Shown piece after piece: positions 25,811 to 34,593 of a DNA stretch of 64,000 bases. The notes beneath the pieces are model-generated. The model was given only the letters and a program-made list of their open reading frames with translations, ran no database searches and had not been told where the DNA came from. The position numbers and the translations under genes are program-made. Position 1 is the stretch's first letter. Each line of letters opens with the position of its first letter. The DNA comes from Candidatus Burkholderia verschuerenii. GTDB lineage: Bacteria; Pseudomonadota; Gammaproteobacteria; Burkholderiales; Burkholderiaceae. Location of the stretch: NCBI RefSeq assembly GCF_001189365.1, contig NZ_LFJJ01000001.1:1-64000 (forward strand), given 5' to 3'.

Positions 25811-27200
25811 GTCCTTGCGTGTTGGGTGCGGCGAGCGGCAGCGGAACTGTCGCGACGACGGCGGTGCGGCCGAGTTGCGACTCGATGCGCAGCTTGCCGC
25901 CGAGCGTATCGAGCCGTTCGCGCATGTTGCGCAGGCCGAGGCCGCGCGCCGGATCGGACAGGATCGCGGACACGTCGAAGCCCTGTCCGTTATCGACGAT
26001 TTCCAGACTCACCGCATGCTTCGATACATCGAGCGTGAGCGCGGCGCGCGTGGCCTTCGCGTGGCGCGTGATGTTGTTCAGCGCTTCCTGCGCGATGCGA
26101 AAGAGTACCGTGTTGACGGTATCCGGCAAGTCGGTGGGGCGCGACGCGGATTCGAAGCTCACCTCGAGTCCTTCCTGTCCGTCGAGTTCGCGCGCGAGTT
26201 GTTCGAGCGCGGCGGCGAGGCCGAGATCGTCGAGCATCGTCGGTCGCAGCGCGTGCGAGATGCGGCGCACTTCGCGCAACGTGCCCGACAAGCGGCCGAG
26301 GCTCGTGGACAGCGCGGCTTCGGCATCGGGCTCGCGTGCCTTGCCGCGTTCGAATCGCAACAGCGCCGATTCGAGCAGCAGCTTGACCGACACCAGCATC
26401 TGACTGATGCCGTCGTGCAATTCGCGCGACAGCCGCGCGCGTTCCTGTTCCTGCGATTCCACCACTTGCCGCGCGAGTCGCTTGAGCTTGATATCCGCGC
26501 TGCGATGCTCGCTGATATTCAGCACGGCCGCGCACAACGCGATGCTCGCCAGCGCCGCCAGCGCGATCGCGCCGATCCACATTACCGTGCGATCGATGTT
26601 CGACGCCGCCTGCGCATCGATGCGCGCGAGCGTCGTTTCCACGTCTTCCAGATAGATGCCGGTGCCGATCATCCAGCCCCATCGTTCGAGCGGAATCACG
26701 TAGCCGAGCTTGGGCGCGAGCTTGCCGGTCGACGGACGTCGCCACACGTAGCGCACATAGCCGCCGCCGCGCGATGCCTGATTGATGAGCGCCTGAATGG
26801 TCAGCGCGCCGTTCGGATCGCGCATCAGCCATAAATCCTTGCCGACCAGATCCGGCTGACGCGGATGCATCAGCGATTTGCCGCGCATCGTGTAGACGAA
26901 AAAGTAGCCGTCCTGTCCGAAGTCGAGCCGCTGCAAGGCATCGAGCGCGAGCTGACGGCGCGCGTCTTCGCTGCGGGGATCGCCGGGCGGCGCGTCGTAG
27001 TACGGCGAAATCGCGCTCTTGGCGATCTCCACGTAATGCCGCAGTTCGAGCTCCTTGCTCGACATGTAGGCCGATTGCGTGGTCGCGTGCTGCGCCTGCG
27101 CGAGCGATGTCGCCTGTTGCCGCACGCCATATTCGATACCGCCGATCGCGAGCGCGAACGGCACGATGGCGAGCAGAAAGATCTTGGCCTTGAGATTCAT
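25794..27200 (-). CDS. Cache-domain sensor histidine kinase (HisKA_3 type)
   Basis: A 468-residue kinase: N-terminal membrane helix, periplasmic single Cache domain (FGQDGYFFVYTMRGKSLMHPRQPDLVGKDL, GYVRYVWRRPSTGKLAPKLGYVIPLERWGWMIGTGIYLED), second membrane helix, then HisKA_3 with SRELHDGISQMLVSVK and a HATPase domain (ARGLGLRNMRERLDTLGG). The single Cache type often binds small carboxylates. Its position next to a CstA pyruvate/peptide transporter suggests sensing of pyruvate or a related acid; this is inference from context. Confidence 0.92.
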   Translation of the reverse strand: MNLKAKIFLLAIVPFALAIGGIEYGVRQQATSLAQAQHATTQSAYMSSKELELRHYVEIAKSAISPYYDAPPGDPRSEDARRQLALDALQRLDFGQDGYFFVYTMRGKSLMHPRQPDLVGKDLWLMRDPNGALTIQALINQASRGGGYVRYVWRRPSTGKLAPKLGYVIPLERWGWMIGTGIYLEDVETTLARIDAQAASNIDRTVMWIGAIALAALASIALCAAVLNISEHRSADIKLKRLARQVVESQEQERARLSRELHDGISQMLVSVKLLLESALLRFERGKAREPDAEAALSTSLGRLSGTLREVRRISHALRPTMLDDLGLAAALEQLARELDGQEGLEVSFESASRPTDLPDTVNTVLFRIAQEALNNITRHAKATRAALTLDVSKHAVSLEIVDNGQGFDVSAILSDPARGLGLRNMRERLDTLGGKLRIESQLGRTAVVATVPLPLAAPNTQGHADAL

Positions 27201-27216
27201 GACACAGGGTTTGCCG

Positions 27217-27248
27217 CTACGTGAAGCTACGTAGCGCGACGTACGTAG
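27217..27248. promoter_or_regulatory. Cluster of TACGT(A) motifs between the kinase and cstA
   Basis: CTACGT (27217-27222), CTACGTAG (27227-27234) and ACGTACGTAG (27239-27248) form a compact array in the divergent region, 17 bases upstream of the kinase start. Repeated partly palindromic sites of this size fit dimer binding by a LuxR-type regulator. Confidence 0.45.
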
Positions 27249-27361
27249 TGTTGCGCTTGTGAGCGATCGAGCGAAAGCGAATACTACCGCCCAATGCGTC
27301 TTTGCGGCGCATCGATAGAGACCGAGGGCTTACCCCAAGTCATAACACTCAAGGAGACACC

Positions 27362-29446
27362 ATGAATCGGGCTTCCGGATTCCTGGTCTGGATCGCGCTC
27401 GCGCTGCTGGGCGCGTTCGCATTCGGCACCATCGCACTTGCGCACGGCGAGCGCGTCAGCGCTTTGTGGATCGTCATCGCGGTGGTCTGCGTTTATCTCA
27501 TCGCGTATCGATTTTATTCGCGCTTTATCGCGGGCAAGGTGTTGCAACTCGACGGCCTGCGCATGACGCCGGCCGTGCGTCACAACGACGGCCTCGACTA
27601 CGTGCCGACCAACAAGTACGTGCTGTTCGGGCATCACTTCGCGGCGATCGCGGGCGCGGGTCCGCTGGTCGGCCCGGTGCTCGCCGCGCAGATGGGCTAC
27701 ACGCCCGGCATGCTGTGGATTCTCGCGGGCGTGGTGTTCGCGGGCGCGGTGCAGGATTTCGTCATCCTGTTCATTTCCACGCGACGCGATGGCCGCTCGC
27801 TCGGCGATCTCATCAAGATGGAACTCGGCACCGTGCCCGGCGTGATCGCGCTGTTCTGCGCGTTCCTGATCATGGTGATCATTCTCGCGGTGCTCGCGCT
27901 GATTGTCGTGAAGGCGCTGACGAATTCGCCGTGGGGCACGTTCACCGTCGCCGCGACGATTCCGATCGCGTTGTTCATGGGCATCTACACGCGCTATATC
28001 CGTCCGGGGAAGATCGGCGAAGTGTCGATCATCGGCTTCGTCGGGCTGATGCTGGCGATCGTGTTCGGCGGCCACGTCGCGGAATCGGCGACGATCGCGC
28101 CGTACTTCACGTTCACCGGCGTGCAGCTCGTGTGGATTCTGATCGGTTACGGTTTCGTCGCGTCGGTGTTGCCGGTGTGGCTGCTGCTCGCGCCGCGCGA
28201 TTATCTGTCGACCTTTCTCAAGATCGGCACGATTCTCGGCTTGGCCATCGGCATTCTGATCGTCGCGCCCGAACTGAAGATGCCCGCGTTCACGAAGTTC
28301 GTCGACGGCAGCGGGCCGGTGTGGGCGGGCAATCTGTTCCCGTTCCTGTTCATCACGATCGCGTGCGGCGCGGTGTCGGGCTTCCACGCGCTGATCTCGT
28401 CGGGCACGACGCCCAAGATGATCGACAACGAAGTGAACATGCGCTTCATCGGCTACGGCGCGATGCTGATGGAATCGTTTGTCGCGATCATGGCGCTCGT
28501 GGCTGCGTGCGTGATCGAGCCGGGCGTCTACTTCGCGATGAACAGCCCCGCCGCCGTGCTCGGCACGACGCCGGAAGCGGTCGCGCAGACGGTATCGGGC
28601 TGGGGCTTCATGCTGACGCCGGATATGCTGACGTCGACGGCGAAGGCGGTCGGCGAGACGACGATCATCGCGCGAGCGGGCGGCGCACCGACGCTGGCGG
28701 TCGGCATGGCGCACATTCTGCATCAGGTGATCGGCGGCGAAGCGATGATGGCGTTCTGGTATCACTTCGCGATTCTCTTCGAGGCGCTGTTCATCCTCAC
28801 CGCCGTCGATGCAGGCACGCGCGCTGGCCGCTTCATGCTGCAGGACTTGCTCGGCACGTTTCATCCGGCGCTGCGCCGCACGGAATCGCTGCCGGCGAAC
28901 CTGGTTGCGACGGGTTTGTGCGTGGCCGCGTGGGGCTACTTCCTGTATCAGGGCGTGGTCGATCCGTTTGGCGGCATCAATACGCTGTGGCCGTTGTTCG
29001 GCATCTCGAACCAGATGTTGGCCGGTATCGCGCTGATGCTCGGCACCGTCGTGCTGTTCAAGATGAAGCGCGAGCGTTACGCATGGGTCACGCTCGTGCC
29101 GACGGTGTGGCTGCTCATCTGCACGCTGACCGCGGGCTGGCAGAAGATTTTCGATGCGAATCCGAAAGTCGGCTTCCTCGCCCACGCGTCCAAGCTGAAA
29201 GACGCATTCGACGCAGGCAAGGTCATGGCGCCGGCGAAGTCACTGCCGGAGATGCAGCGCATCATCTTCAACGATTACGTCGATGCGGTGCTCGCCGGGC
29301 TGTTCATGTTCGTGGTGCTGAGCATCGCGGTGTTCGGCGTGGTGACGGTGCTGCGGGCGCGTCGCGAGTCGCGTCCGACGGTGCGCGAGACTCCGTTCGA
29401 AGCGATGCCTTCGGGCGCGGCGGCCGCCGTGCGCTCGGGCCACTGA
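27362..29446 (+). CDS. cstA: CstA-family carbon starvation / pyruvate transporter
   Basis: A 694-residue inner-membrane protein with about 16-18 hydrophobic segments. The CstA signature segments are present: [31 protein letters not shown] near the N-terminus, [19 protein letters not shown] in the middle, and [22 protein letters not shown]. CstA and its relative BtsT import pyruvate or peptides during carbon limitation. ATG 27362 has AAGGAG eight bases upstream. The gene is followed by ybdD and lies divergent from a kinase-regulator pair that probably controls it. Confidence 0.95.
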   Translation: MNRASGFLVWIALALLGAFAFGTIALAHGERVSALWIVIAVVCVYLIAYRFYSRFIAGKVLQLDGLRMTPAVRHNDGLDYVPTNKYVLFGHHFAAIAGAGPLVGPVLAAQMGYTPGMLWILAGVVFAGAVQDFVILFISTRRDGRSLGDLIKMELGTVPGVIALFCAFLIMVIILAVLALIVVKALTNSPWGTFTVAATIPIALFMGIYTRYIRPGKIGEVSIIGFVGLMLAIVFGGHVAESATIAPYFTFTGVQLVWILIGYGFVASVLPVWLLLAPRDYLSTFLKIGTILGLAIGILIVAPELKMPAFTKFVDGSGPVWAGNLFPFLFITIACGAVSGFHALISSGTTPKMIDNEVNMRFIGYGAMLMESFVAIMALVAACVIEPGVYFAMNSPAAVLGTTPEAVAQTVSGWGFMLTPDMLTSTAKAVGETTIIARAGGAPTLAVGMAHILHQVIGGEAMMAFWYHFAILFEALFILTAVDAGTRAGRFMLQDLLGTFHPALRRTESLPANLVATGLCVAAWGYFLYQGVVDPFGGINTLWPLFGISNQMLAGIALMLGTVVLFKMKRERYAWVTLVPTVWLLICTLTAGWQKIFDANPKVGFLAHASKLKDAFDAGKVMAPAKSLPEMQRIIFNDYVDAVLAGLFMFVVLSIAVFGVVTVLRARRESRPTVRETPFEAMPSGAAAAVRSGH

Positions 29447-29462
29447 TCGTCGGGAGCGCACG

Positions 29463-29657
29463 ATGTTCAGCGATCTCCGGCAAGCAGGCCTCTATCTCGG
29501 CCAGACGATGCGTCTGATGGTCGGCCTGCCCGACTACGACGCCTACGTCACGCACATGCAGACGACGCACCCCGACAAACCAATGATGACGTACGCGGAG
29601 TTTTTCCGCGAGCGACAGGAAGCGCGGTATGGATCGGGGGCGGGGAAGTGCTGCTGA
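29463..29657 (+). CDS. YbdD/YjiX-family small protein
   Basis: A 64-residue protein with the family pattern: [28 protein letters not shown] and [22 protein letters not shown], ending in a Cys pair. This family is almost always encoded directly after cstA or btsT, as here (16 bases apart), and is thought to assist the transporter. Its length is typical. Confidence 0.93.
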   Translation: MFSDLRQAGLYLGQTMRLMVGLPDYDAYVTHMQTTHPDKPMMTYAEFFRERQEARYGSGAGKCC

Positions 29658-29686
29658 GTTGAGGTTTTTTGTGGCGGGGGTATGGG

Positions 29687-29717
29687 GCGCGATGGCGAGA
29701 GCTGTCGCGCTTTTTTT
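29687..29717 (+). terminator. Rho-independent terminator of cstA-ybdD
   Basis: GCGCGA (29687-29692) pairs with TCGCGC (29705-29710) and an inner GC/GC pair extends the hairpin; seven T follow at 29711-29717. Confidence 0.75.
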
Positions 29718-29815
29718 GTTTGCACAATTCTTTACCGTGTGCAATGCGTCGATTGGAAACGAATCCCTTTCTTCTGCCTCAAAGCGAGAGCCATCGAACG
29801 AAGAGGAGCGATATC

Positions 29816-30145
29816 GTGACCGGACGAAAGACTATATTAGCGGCCAAGCATCAATCGAATCGAGACAGCCGTCGCGTACTTGAAGAATTGCGCGGGAGTG
29901 TCTTGTGGTACGACCGGCCGTTTGAGCCGATCGGTGAGGATGACTGGAAAGTTCATGATCCTGAATATGTCTGGAACTTTCCGGAATCTGTCAGGCGCGA
30001 AGTGAGGCGTGACGCGACAAACAAAAAGGGCGGACAACCCACCGTCATCCGCCCTTCTTATCATCCGCTAGCGCACATCAATTCGCCACAGCCGCCGTCT
30101 TCGATCCCTTCCCCTTCTGCATGCGCCCGATCTCTTCGAGCTTGA
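29816..30145 (+). CDS. Unrecognised small ORF, probably with a foreign or truncated end
   Basis: GTG 29816 has AGGAG at a good distance. The first about 70 codons (TGRKTILAAKHQ, RVLEELRGSVLWYDRPFEPIGED, WKVHDPEYVWNFPESVRREVRR) look like a real soluble protein and are visibly lower in GC than the neighbours. The frame then runs on through the hpnH terminator and antisense to the end of hpnH, which makes the last 40 residues unlikely to be original. I recognise no family. It may be a truncated acquired gene or chance. Confidence 0.35.
   Translation: MTGRKTILAAKHQSNRDSRRVLEELRGSVLWYDRPFEPIGEDDWKVHDPEYVWNFPESVRREVRRDATNKKGGQPTVIRPSYHPLAHINSPQPPSSIPSPSACARSLRA
30023..30056 (-). terminator. Rho-independent terminator of the ispH-hpnH unit
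   Basis: TCCGCCCTT (30048-30056) and AAGGGCGGA (30026-30034) form a 9-base stem with a 13-base loop; the minus strand continues into a T-rich run (30027-30023). It lies just after the hpnH stop. Confidence 0.85.
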
Positions 30146-31232
30146 TTTCCACATGCTTGGAGAACACGAACTCGGCCGGACGCTGCTTGTCGATCGGCAG
30201 TTCCTTCGCGAACGCGCCTGTCGTGCGCGGACCCGACAGCGCGATCTTCGCGGCCTTGAGCGGATGCGCCACCGTATCCATCACGGCGGTCGCTTCGAAG
30301 CCGCAGTGGACCATGCAGTCCGCGCATTTCTCGTACTTGCCGGTGCCGTACTTGTCCCACTCGGTGGTTTCCATCAGTTCCTTGAAGGTCTTCACGTAAC
30401 CTTCGCCGACCAGATAGCAGGGCTTCTGCCAGCCGAACACCGTGCGCGCCGGGTTGCCCCACGGCGTGCATTGATACGTCTGATTGCCCGCGAGGAAGTC
30501 GAGGAACAGCGTCGACTGGCTGAACGACCAGTTCTTGCCGTTGTTGCCGCGCTTGAAAATCTCGCGGAACAGGTTCTTCGTCTTGTCGCGGTTCAGGAAG
30601 TGCTGCTGATCCGGCGCGCGCTCGTACGCGTAACCCGGCGACACCGTGATGCCGTCCACGCCGATCGGGCCGAGCGTGTCGAAGAACTTCGCCACGCGCT
30701 CCGGTTCGGCATCGTTGAACAGCGTGCAATTGATGTTCACGCGGAAGCCACGACGCTTCGCTTCCTTGATGGCCGCGACGGCCTTGTCGTACGTGCCCGG
30801 TTGCGACACCGAGTGATCGTGCGCTTCGCGATCGCCGTCGAGGTGAACCGACCAGACGAAGTACGGGCTCGGCTTGTAATCGTCCATTTTCTTTTCCATC
30901 AGCAGCGCGTTCGTGCACAGATACACGAACTTCTTGCGCGCCATGATGCCCTTGACGATCTGCGGCATTTCCTTGTGCAGCAACGGTTCGCCGCCCGCGA
31001 TCGACACCACCGGCGCGCCGCACTCATCGACCGCGCCGAGGCACTCTTCGAGCGACAGACGCTGGTTCAGGATCGGATCTGGATAGTCGATCTTGCCGCA
31101 GCCGTTACACGCCAGATTGCAGCGGAACAGCGGTTCCAGCATCAGCGCGAGCGGGTAACGCTTGGTGCCCGTGATGTGCTGTTTGAAGATGTAGGCGCCG
31201 ACTCGGGCCTTCTGAAGCATCGGAATAGACAA
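30078..31232 (-). CDS. hpnH: HpnH, radical-SAM adenosylhopane synthase
   Basis: A 384-residue radical SAM enzyme with the CxxxCxxC cluster motif at Cys38, Cys42 and Cys45 (RCNLACNGCGK), SIAGGEPLLH for SAM binding, and a C-terminal Cys-containing extension (KYEKCADCMVHCGFEA). HpnH adds the 5'-deoxyadenosyl group to hopene, giving adenosylhopane, which HpnG then processes. It is 12 bases downstream of ispH in one unit. A strong terminator follows. Confidence 0.95.
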   Translation of the reverse strand: MSIPMLQKARVGAYIFKQHITGTKRYPLALMLEPLFRCNLACNGCGKIDYPDPILNQRLSLEECLGAVDECGAPVVSIAGGEPLLHKEMPQIVKGIMARKKFVYLCTNALLMEKKMDDYKPSPYFVWSVHLDGDREAHDHSVSQPGTYDKAVAAIKEAKRRGFRVNINCTLFNDAEPERVAKFFDTLGPIGVDGITVSPGYAYERAPDQQHFLNRDKTKNLFREIFKRGNNGKNWSFSQSTLFLDFLAGNQTYQCTPWGNPARTVFGWQKPCYLVGEGYVKTFKELMETTEWDKYGTGKYEKCADCMVHCGFEATAVMDTVAHPLKAAKIALSGPRTTGAFAKELPIDKQRPAEFVFSKHVEIKLEEIGRMQKGKGSKTAAVAN

Positions 31233-31244
31233 TTGCTGCTCTCC

Positions 31245-32218
31245 TTATTCTTCGCGAACGGCCGTCGCAGTCGCCGTCGTCGCCTCGATGGCGGCGAGCG
31301 GTTGCGTGAGCTTCGCGGGGAGTTTGAACTCGACCTTTTCCTCGCGGCCGGACATCGTCGTCACTTCGACGGGTCCGATGGCGCGCAAGGCATCGATCAC
31401 ATGTTCGACCATTTCCTCGGGCGCCGAAGCACCCGCCGTAATGCCGACCGTCTGCGCATGCGCAAACCATTCGGCCTTGATCTCTGAACCGTCCGCGACG
31501 AGATAGCTCGCCACGCCGCTCTCGGCGCCGATCTCGCGCAGCCGGTTCGAATTGGAGCTGTTGGTCGCGCCGACCACCAGCAGTACATCGACCTGTGTGC
31601 TCAACTCGCGCATCGCCGCTTGCCGATTCTGCGTCGCGTAGCAGATGTCGCGCGTGTCCGGGCCGACGATATCGGTAAACCGCCGATGCAGCGCATCGAT
31701 GATGCCGCGCGTATCGTCCACCGACAGCGTGGTCTGCGTCACGTAGGCGACCGGTGCGTCGGACGCGAGCGTCGCGACTTCGGCTTCGCTCTGCACCAGC
31801 ACGACCTTGGCGGGAATCTGCCCGATCGTGCCTTCGACTTCCGGATGGCCCGCGTGGCCGATCAGAATCAGCGTGCGGCCCTGCGCGACGTATTGCCGGC
31901 CCTGAGAACGTGCACCTTGGTGACGAGCGGGCAGGTGGCGTCGAGCACGTCGAGACCGCGCGTCTGCGCATCGTGTTCGACGCTTTTCGCGACGCCGTGC
32001 GCGCTGAAAACCGCAACCGCGCCGTGCGGCACTTCATCGAGTTCTTCGACAAAACGCGCGCCCTTGCCGCGCAGATTGTCCACGACATGACGATTGTGCA
32101 CGATTTCGTGACGCACATAGACCGGTGCGCCATGTCGTTCGAGGGCCCGATCGACGATCTCGATCGCACGGACCACGCCCGCACAAAAGCCGCGGGGTTG
32201 AGCAAGGATGATACGCAT
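31245..32218 (-). pseudogene. ispH: 4-hydroxy-3-methylbut-2-enyl diphosphate reductase, frameshifted by a 2-base insertion
   Basis: The N-terminal frame starts [26 protein letters not shown] with cluster ligand Cys12 and continues to [11 protein letters not shown] (second Cys). The family sequence then moves to another frame and continues with [23 protein letters not shown] (third cluster Cys) and [15 protein letters not shown] to the end. The normal reading around the junction would be [18 protein letters not shown] at 31904-31907 (TCTC on the coding strand) has one GA too many. IspH makes IPP and DMAPP in the MEP pathway. The enzyme is essential, so if the lesion is real another copy must exist; Burkholderia genomes often carry two. 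Confidence 0.87.
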
Positions 32219-32666
32219 ATTCGAACGAACTCCGACTGGCGCGGGTTTCGGGGAGCCGGTGAAGCTGACGCAGGGTAGATGACTGCATCGGACCGGTCGG
32301 CTTCACCTGTTTTTACATTTGGATTACGAAGAACCGCTGGCGCACGTCGCAAAAGTCGAAAAAAGAGTCGATTGTTTTCATCCGCGCGTCCAGATTGACC
32401 GCGTATTCTAACGCGTTCCCTTTTTGGGTGCTTGGCACCCCGGCGCCGCGCGAAGCCCGTCGCGCGCGCAAATACGGCGGATCGAAGAACCCATTAAACT
32501 CTTGGATTCCCGGGGCCGCCCGCCCGCCGCCGCTTGATCCCGCGCGGTTTTTCCGCGTATTCGAGACAGCGGCGACGCTGTATTTTTCGCGCAACGATGC
32601 ACGGCTTGCCGCGCCGCCGGCCGGTTGCCGCTGCGTGCGCCCGCATCATCAGACGAATAACGACTC
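32219..32666. other. Gene-free divergent region between ispH and hpnB
   Basis: About 450 bases with no convincing coding frame. It should contain the promoters of the divergent ispH-hpnH and hpnB units. I do not see the GGTATACT box found at the other hopanoid units. Nothing else is recognised. Confidence 0.4.
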
Positions 32667-33869
32667 ATGCTATTGATCGCCTGGCTTTCCCTTCTGATCT
32701 GGATCGTGCTGCTGTTCGCGCGCGGCGGCTTCTGGCGCGCGCAGGCCGCGCCCGCGTTGTCGGCGACGACGGTTCACGCGGTCGGCAATGCCGAGATCGC
32801 GCGTCGCGGCGCGTGGCCCGCGCTCGTCGCCGTCGTGCCGGCGCGCAACGAGGCGGATGTCATCGGCCGCGCGGTCGGCTCGCTGCTCAAGCAGGACTAT
32901 GAAGGCGCGTTTCACGTAATCGTCGTCGACGATCACAGCACGGACGGCACGGCGGCCGTCGCGGTCGCTGCCGCCCGCGATCTCGGGCTCGAAGATCGCC
33001 TCACCGTGCTGAGCGCGAAGCCGCTGCCGCCGGGCTGGTCGGGCAAGGTGTGGGCGCAGTCGCAGGGCATCGGCGCGATCGATACGCTCGGCCTGCCCGC
33101 CGAATATCTGCTGCTGACCGACGCCGACATCTACCATCCGGCCGATGCCGCGACGCAACTCGTCTCGCGCACCATCCTCAAGGATCGCGATCTGGTCTCG
33201 CTGATGGTGCGTTTGCGTTGCGACTCGCTGTGGGAAAAGGCGCTGATTCCCGCCTTCGTGTTCTTCTTCGCAAAGCTGTATCCGTTCGCGTGGGTCAACG
33301 ATCCGAAGAAAGTAACGGCCGGCGCGGCGGGCGGTTGCATGCTGGTGCGCCGCTCGGCGCTGGCGGAAGCGGGCGGCATCGAGTCGATCCGGCAGGAGTT
33401 GATCGACGATTGCAGTCTCGCCGAGCGCATCAAGCATCGCGCGGGCAAGAGCGATGCGCGACCGATTCGCCTCGATCTCGCCGATTCGAGCGAGTCGCTG
33501 CGTCCGTACGATTCGTGGCGCGAGATCTGGAACATGATCGCGCGCACCGCGTTCACGCAGCTGCGCTATTCGGCGCTGCTGCTGGCGGGCACGGTGCTCG
33601 GCATGCTGGTGATCTATATCGCGCCGCCGCTCCTCGCGCTGACGATGGGCGCGCGCGCCTGGCCCGCGTGGCTGGCGTGGATCGGCATGTGCATCGCCTA
33701 TGCGCCGATGCTGCGTTATTACCGGAGGTCGCTGCTGTGGGCGCCGCTGTTGCCGCTGATCGCCGCGTTCTATGTGAGCGCGACGATCGGTTCGGCGGTG
33801 CGTTTCTGGAGCGGCAAGGGCGGGCAATGGAAGGCGCGTGTTCAGGCGCCGACGCAGGAAGGTTCCTGA
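32667..33869 (+). CDS. hpnB: HpnB, hopene-associated family 2 glycosyltransferase
   Basis: A 400-residue protein with an N-terminal membrane helix, a GT-A domain (VVPARNEADVIGRAVGSLLKQDY, VIVVDDHSTDGTAAVA, LLLTDADIYHP with the DxD) and three hydrophobic segments at the C-terminus (SALLLAGTVLGMLVIYIAPPLLAL and following). It is the hopanoid-associated glycosyltransferase HpnB by overall pattern. It probably transfers a sugar to hopanoid lipid on the cytoplasmic face; the natural substrate is not established. ATG 32667. Confidence 0.9.
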   Translation: MLLIAWLSLLIWIVLLFARGGFWRAQAAPALSATTVHAVGNAEIARRGAWPALVAVVPARNEADVIGRAVGSLLKQDYEGAFHVIVVDDHSTDGTAAVAVAAARDLGLEDRLTVLSAKPLPPGWSGKVWAQSQGIGAIDTLGLPAEYLLLTDADIYHPADAATQLVSRTILKDRDLVSLMVRLRCDSLWEKALIPAFVFFFAKLYPFAWVNDPKKVTAGAAGGCMLVRRSALAEAGGIESIRQELIDDCSLAERIKHRAGKSDARPIRLDLADSSESLRPYDSWREIWNMIARTAFTQLRYSALLLAGTVLGMLVIYIAPPLLALTMGARAWPAWLAWIGMCIAYAPMLRYYRRSLLWAPLLPLIAAFYVSATIGSAVRFWSGKGGQWKARVQAPTQEGS

Positions 33870-33882
33870 ATCTTCCTGCGGC

Positions 33883-34395
33883 TTACTTCTGCGTCAACAT
33901 GGCATACAACTCGATGACCATGTTCGGCGAAAACGTGAACGGCACCCAGCCGTGTCCGTTGTGACGTATGATCAGCAGGCGGTCGCCGTTCGGCTGCTTC
34001 TGCACCGCCATGATCGGATTCTTCGTCGTCGCGAAGCGCCAGCCCGGCGCGATGCCGCCCGGCTGCTCGACCGACATCGACGCCCGCACGTTCGACAACT
34101 CTTCGATCAGCTCCGAAATCCCCTGCGCGCTCAGCAGCACCGACTTGTCGCCGATGGTCATCTCGATGGCATCGCGCTGCGGACGCGACACGGTCAGCGT
34201 CGGCGGTTCGTTCAACGCGGTGGGTTCGTCGACGCGCGATTCATCGAGCGACGGCGGTTCGTTAACGGTCCGCGCTTCTTCGCGCGAAGAAGTGGGAGCG
34301 GGCGCGGATTCGGCGGAGGATTGGGCAGACGCGGCGGCCTGAAGGAGCGTATTGAGGCTCGACTCCAGCGCGCCCAGCTGTTCGTGTAGATTCAT
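33883..34395 (-). CDS. Conserved hypothetical protein
   Basis: A 170-residue soluble protein with no signal peptide. The first about 75 residues are Ala/Ser/Pro/Glu-rich and probably disordered (includes NEPPSLDES and NEPPTL repeats). The rest looks folded (RDAIEMTIGDKSVLLSAQGISELIEELSNVRASM, GWRFATTKNPIMAVQKQPNGDRLLIIRHNGHGWVPFTF). I recognise no named family. It converges with hpnB, 13 bases apart. Confidence 0.75.
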   Translation of the reverse strand: MNLHEQLGALESSLNTLLQAAASAQSSAESAPAPTSSREEARTVNEPPSLDESRVDEPTALNEPPTLTVSRPQRDAIEMTIGDKSVLLSAQGISELIEELSNVRASMSVEQPGGIAPGWRFATTKNPIMAVQKQPNGDRLLIIRHNGHGWVPFTFSPNMVIELYAMLTQK

Positions 34396-34518
34396 GCGAG
34401 TGTCTTAAGTCTTGCGTGCTAGCAACAAGACACGGATTTTACCTGCTCGACTTTCACGCGACCGACACAGGTTGTAACCAATTGCTTGCAAGGCGCGGAT
34501 TACACGACAGATGTGTGG

Positions 34519-34559
34519 GCAAAAACAAAACCGGCATCTCCACAAAGAGATGCCGGTTT
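34519..34559 (-). terminator. Rho-independent terminator of icd
   Basis: A perfect 13-base stem (AAACCGGCATCTC 34528-34540 with its complement 34547-34559) and a 6-base loop. On the minus strand TTTTGTTTTTG follows. It lies 35 bases after the icd stop. Confidence 0.92.
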
Positions 34560-34593
34560 CACCTCGACGCACCCGAAGCGCGTCGAACCTTCC

